From Micavibrio sp. UBA1664 (GTDB taxonomy: Bacteria > Pseudomonadota > Alphaproteobacteria > Micavibrionales > UBA1664), in assembly GCA_002320485.1 (NCBI GenBank), contig DCKW01000123.1, positions 2,787 through 11,031 on the forward strand: a stretch of 8,245 nt of DNA. Reading direction: 5' to 3'. Positions 7,083 to 8,245 of this stretch are shown here, piece after piece. A program made the position numbers and the translations under genes. The first letter of the stretch is position 1, and the number at the start of each line of letters is the position of its first letter. The notes under the pieces are model-generated. The model ran no database searches. It was not told where the DNA came from and saw only the letters and a list, made by a program, of their open reading frames with translations.

Positions 7083-7610
7083 ATGACGGCTTTAAAGGCA
7101 TTATCACAGCAATCACTATATAATCCGTTAAATGAGTTTGAAGATTTGCTTGAATCATCGGGGTATGATTATCAAAGAGTGACAAAAACACGGTTACATT
7201 TTACGTGTGACGGCAAGCAAGGATGTTACGATATAGCTTTGGAATGGAATGAAGAGGCCAAGATTGTCAAAATATCTTTGATTATCACCGCAACGCGATC
7301 CATCCCGCGAGACTGTATGGAAAGATGTATTGCTCAAACCAATGAAAGTGCATGGCATGGTTTTTTCCTATTGGATGGAGTAGGCAATACAATTTTCAAA
7401 GTTTTGGTTCAATATGCAGATTTGCAAAAAAACGAGATTATCGAAGCCATGGAAACCGGAATAGACAGTGCTATGCGTGAAGCGGACAGATTTTCAGTCT
7501 CGCTTGCCTTGTCGGATAATAAGGATGTTCCTAGTCTTTTTCAAAATGACGATGAATGGACGTTGGAAAATCTAACCCTTATGTTTTCCGAAACAAAAGG
7601 GAATGCCTAA
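7083..7610 (+). CDS. YbjN domain-containing protein
   Basis: 175-residue cytoplasmic protein of the YbjN type, a family related in fold to type III secretion chaperones and without a settled biochemical role. Visible family signs are the opening NPLNEFEDLLESSGYDYQR (from residue 14), an aromatic central sheet with LEW at 53-55, and the segment QTNESAWHGFFLLDG (85-99) that matches the family's NE..W.G.F pattern. After it comes a long helix with MREADRF. The last 30 residues are acidic. It starts 4 nt after the UbiK-like stop, with AGGG at 7071-7074 as a fair Shine-Dalgarno inside the upstream gene, so the two are almost surely one transcript. In many alphaproteobacteria I would expect proC next; here a convergent small gene follows instead. 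No cysteine or catalytic motif suggests an enzyme. Confidence 0.8.
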   Translation: MTALKALSQQSLYNPLNEFEDLLESSGYDYQRVTKTRLHFTCDGKQGCYDIALEWNEEAKIVKISLIITATRSIPRDCMERCIAQTNESAWHGFFLLDGVGNTIFKVLVQYADLQKNEIIEAMETGIDSAMREADRFSVSLALSDNKDVPSLFQNDDEWTLENLTLMFSETKGNA

Positions 7611-7634
7611 GATTTTATTTTAAAAAATTAATAT

Positions 7635-7877
7635 TTAAACGACGAGGTCAAGAACCTGACCGCGCTCTATGGCAGGTTTTTGCACAACTTCACCGGATGC
7701 CCGTTTAGCAAGAACTTGTTCCGCCAGCTTTTGAAAGTTTTTAGTTTCGGATACATCCGAGGATTGATCCTGTCTGGCTTGCTGTGTTTGTGATTGAACG
7801 GGTTGACGGCTGACCTGTTGCGGCGCGCTTTGAATCAAGTTTGGTTGTAATTGTGGTACCTGTCCTATTGATGTCAT
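7635..7877 (-). CDS. Gln-rich small protein of unknown function
   Basis: 80-residue protein that I do not recognise. Its first 40 residues contain 13 Gln together with Pro, Ser and Thr and are almost certainly disordered. Residues 44-60 (ETKNFQKLAEQVLAKRA) can form an amphipathic helix, and the tail ERGQVLDLVV is hydrophobic and basic/acidic mixed. No signal peptide or membrane segment is seen. I consider it real because the ATG at 7877 is preceded on its strand by AAGGGAAAAC, a good Shine-Dalgarno, and by a fair promoter 30-40 nt further up. It converges on the YbjN gene with a 24-nt gap and diverges from the gene at 8134. The Gln-rich half could bind partners, and the CtrA-like site upstream hints at cell-cycle or motility control, but both points are inference. 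Confidence 0.65.
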   Translation of the reverse strand: MTSIGQVPQLQPNLIQSAPQQVSRQPVQSQTQQARQDQSSDVSETKNFQKLAEQVLAKRASGEVVQKPAIERGQVLDLVV

Positions 7878-7913
7878 GTTTTCCCTTACCCTGACTTATT
7901 TTTTGTATTTAAC

Positions 7914-7941
7914 AGTATATAGAATAGGGATTTAAAGTAAA
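7914..7941 (-). promoter_or_regulatory. Sigma-70-type promoter for the Gln-rich gene
   Basis: Read on the reverse strand, TTTACT (7941-7936, four of six) and TATACT (7919-7914, five of six) are separated by 16 nt. Transcription would start near 7907, giving a leader of about 30 nt before the ATG at 7877 with its Shine-Dalgarno in between. The CtrA-like box lies just upstream of the -35, a position suited to activation. Confidence 0.45.
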
Positions 7942-7948
7942 TAAAGGG

Positions 7949-7963
7949 TTAACCAAACATTAA
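7949..7963. promoter_or_regulatory. CtrA-type binding site (TTAA-N7-TTAA)
   Basis: TTAACCAAACATTAA matches the full CtrA recognition pattern of alphaproteobacteria, including the CC after the first half that is frequent in Caulobacter sites. It is centred about 50 nt upstream of the predicted start of the reverse transcript, and it is also upstream of the forward gene. CtrA is a response regulator that controls cell-cycle, flagellar and chemotaxis genes in the class. The site is short and the region AT-rich, so a chance match cannot be excluded. Confidence 0.45.
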
Positions 7964-8082
7964 AATATTCACATTTTCCTGATCTATAATTATTTTAAAT
8001 CTCCTTATCTTTATATTCTGTTAAATATTTTATGGCATCCTAAAAATAGATTGGATTTTAACTAAATTGTAAACTTTTCCAA

Positions 8083-8111
8083 TTAATTTTGGATAACAAA
8101 AAAAATATAAG
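8083..8111 (+). promoter_or_regulatory. Weak promoter candidate for the right-end gene
   Basis: TATAAG at 8106-8111 matches five of six -10 bases, and TTAATT (8083-8088) lies 17 nt upstream but matches only three of six -35 bases. The run of A residues at 8098-8105 could aid melting. A start near 8118 would leave a leader of about 16 nt that still includes the AAGGGA ribosome-binding site before the GTG at 8134. Confidence 0.25.
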
Positions 8112-8133
8112 TACGAAATACAAGGGAAATAAA

Positions 8134-8245
8134 GTGGCTTATTTACAAGGGGAATATGCTCAATATATAGGGGCGATGGGGAATTACGACAGATTTGATC
8201 CGTTACTCGTATCTTTACACGATAACTTACGACTATTTAAATATG
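8134..8245 (+). CDS. Start of an unrecognised gene (GTG start), cut by the window end
   Basis: An open frame of 37 codons runs from GTG 8134 to the window end without a stop. The start is supported by AAGGGA at 8122-8127, 6 nt before the GTG, the best Shine-Dalgarno in the window. The N-terminus reads MAYLQGEYAQYIGAMG and continues with polar and aromatic residues; no signal peptide, membrane segment or known motif is visible. An in-frame ATG at 8176 is a second possible start without a comparable ribosome site. It is transcribed away from the Gln-rich gene and shares its regulatory region, including the CtrA-like site. The product cannot be named from this fragment. Confidence 0.5.
   Translation, partial: MAYLQGEYAQYIGAMGNYDRFDPLLVSLHDNLRLFKY

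Larger units (their letters stand above)
7878..8133. other. AT-rich divergent intergenic region
   Basis: This 256-nt stretch between the reverse Gln-rich gene and the forward GTG-started gene is much richer in A and T than the surrounding genes and has stop codons in all frames. It contains a reverse-strand promoter candidate (7914-7941), a full CtrA-type site (7949-7963), a one-mismatch copy of the same pattern at 8058-8072 (TTAACTAAATTGTAA), and a weak forward promoter (8083-8111). The 8-bp palindrome GGTTAACC lies at 7947-7954. A perfect TATAAT at 7985-7990 has no -35 at workable spacing. No hairpin terminator, tRNA or small-RNA signature was seen. Confidence 0.8.

Noticed and set aside
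7611..7640. Bidirectional terminator between the convergent YbjN and Gln-rich genes
   Set aside because: The stretch is A/T-only with possible A-T pairing but no GC stem; I see no convincing intrinsic terminator.
7968..7990. TTCACA (7968-7973) and TATAAT (7985-7990) as a forward promoter
   Set aside because: Each hexamer matches consensus well, but the spacer is only 11 nt and a start there would leave a leader of about 140 nt; weak evidence in AT-rich DNA.

Overview
The window looks like a chromosomal segment of an alphaproteobacterium with moderate to low GC. It carries seven or eight forward genes packed tightly together, then a small reverse gene, and finally the first codons of another forward gene. 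The assignment rests on three points: the mtaB-ftsY adjacency is common in alphaproteobacteria; a UbiK/BMFP-like gene sits directly before a YbjN-domain gene, a pairing I recall from the same class; and the last intergenic region holds a full TTAA-N7-TTAA site of the kind bound by the alphaproteobacterial cell-cycle regulator CtrA. I cannot place the genus.

Layout. Positions 1-807 hold the 3' two-thirds of mtaB (tRNA t6A37 methylthiotransferase), entering the window exactly at the third cluster-binding cysteine. Positions 850-2019 are ftsY, the SRP receptor. It is followed 4 nt later by a UPF0173-type metallo-beta-lactamase-fold hydrolase (2024-2710), then a full-length ABC half-transporter with fused membrane and ATPase domains (2751-4574), and amn, AMP nucleosidase (4588-6000). 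After a short gap with a possible promoter come a membrane-anchored or secreted protein with an HExxH zinc-protease motif (6052-6828), a 68-residue UbiK/BMFP-like coiled-coil protein (6872-7078) and a YbjN-domain protein (7083-7610). A Gln-rich 80-residue protein of unknown function (7877-7635, reverse strand) converges on YbjN. It diverges across an AT-rich 256-nt region from a GTG-started gene (8134 to the window end) that I do not recognise.

How the parts relate. The first two genes are housekeeping functions in tRNA modification and membrane-protein targeting. The hydrolase, exporter and AMP nucleosidase follow on the same strand with very short gaps, so they may be read through from the same transcript, but their functions do not form an obvious pathway. 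The divergent region near the right end carries the clearest regulatory signals: a -35/-10 pair facing the reverse gene and the CtrA-like box just upstream of it.

I found no RNA gene, insertion sequence, CRISPR array, phage gene or recognisable defence system. The most interesting unexplained items are the HExxH protein, the possibly CtrA-controlled Gln-rich protein and its divergent neighbour, and the odd translation-start region of the ABC transporter.
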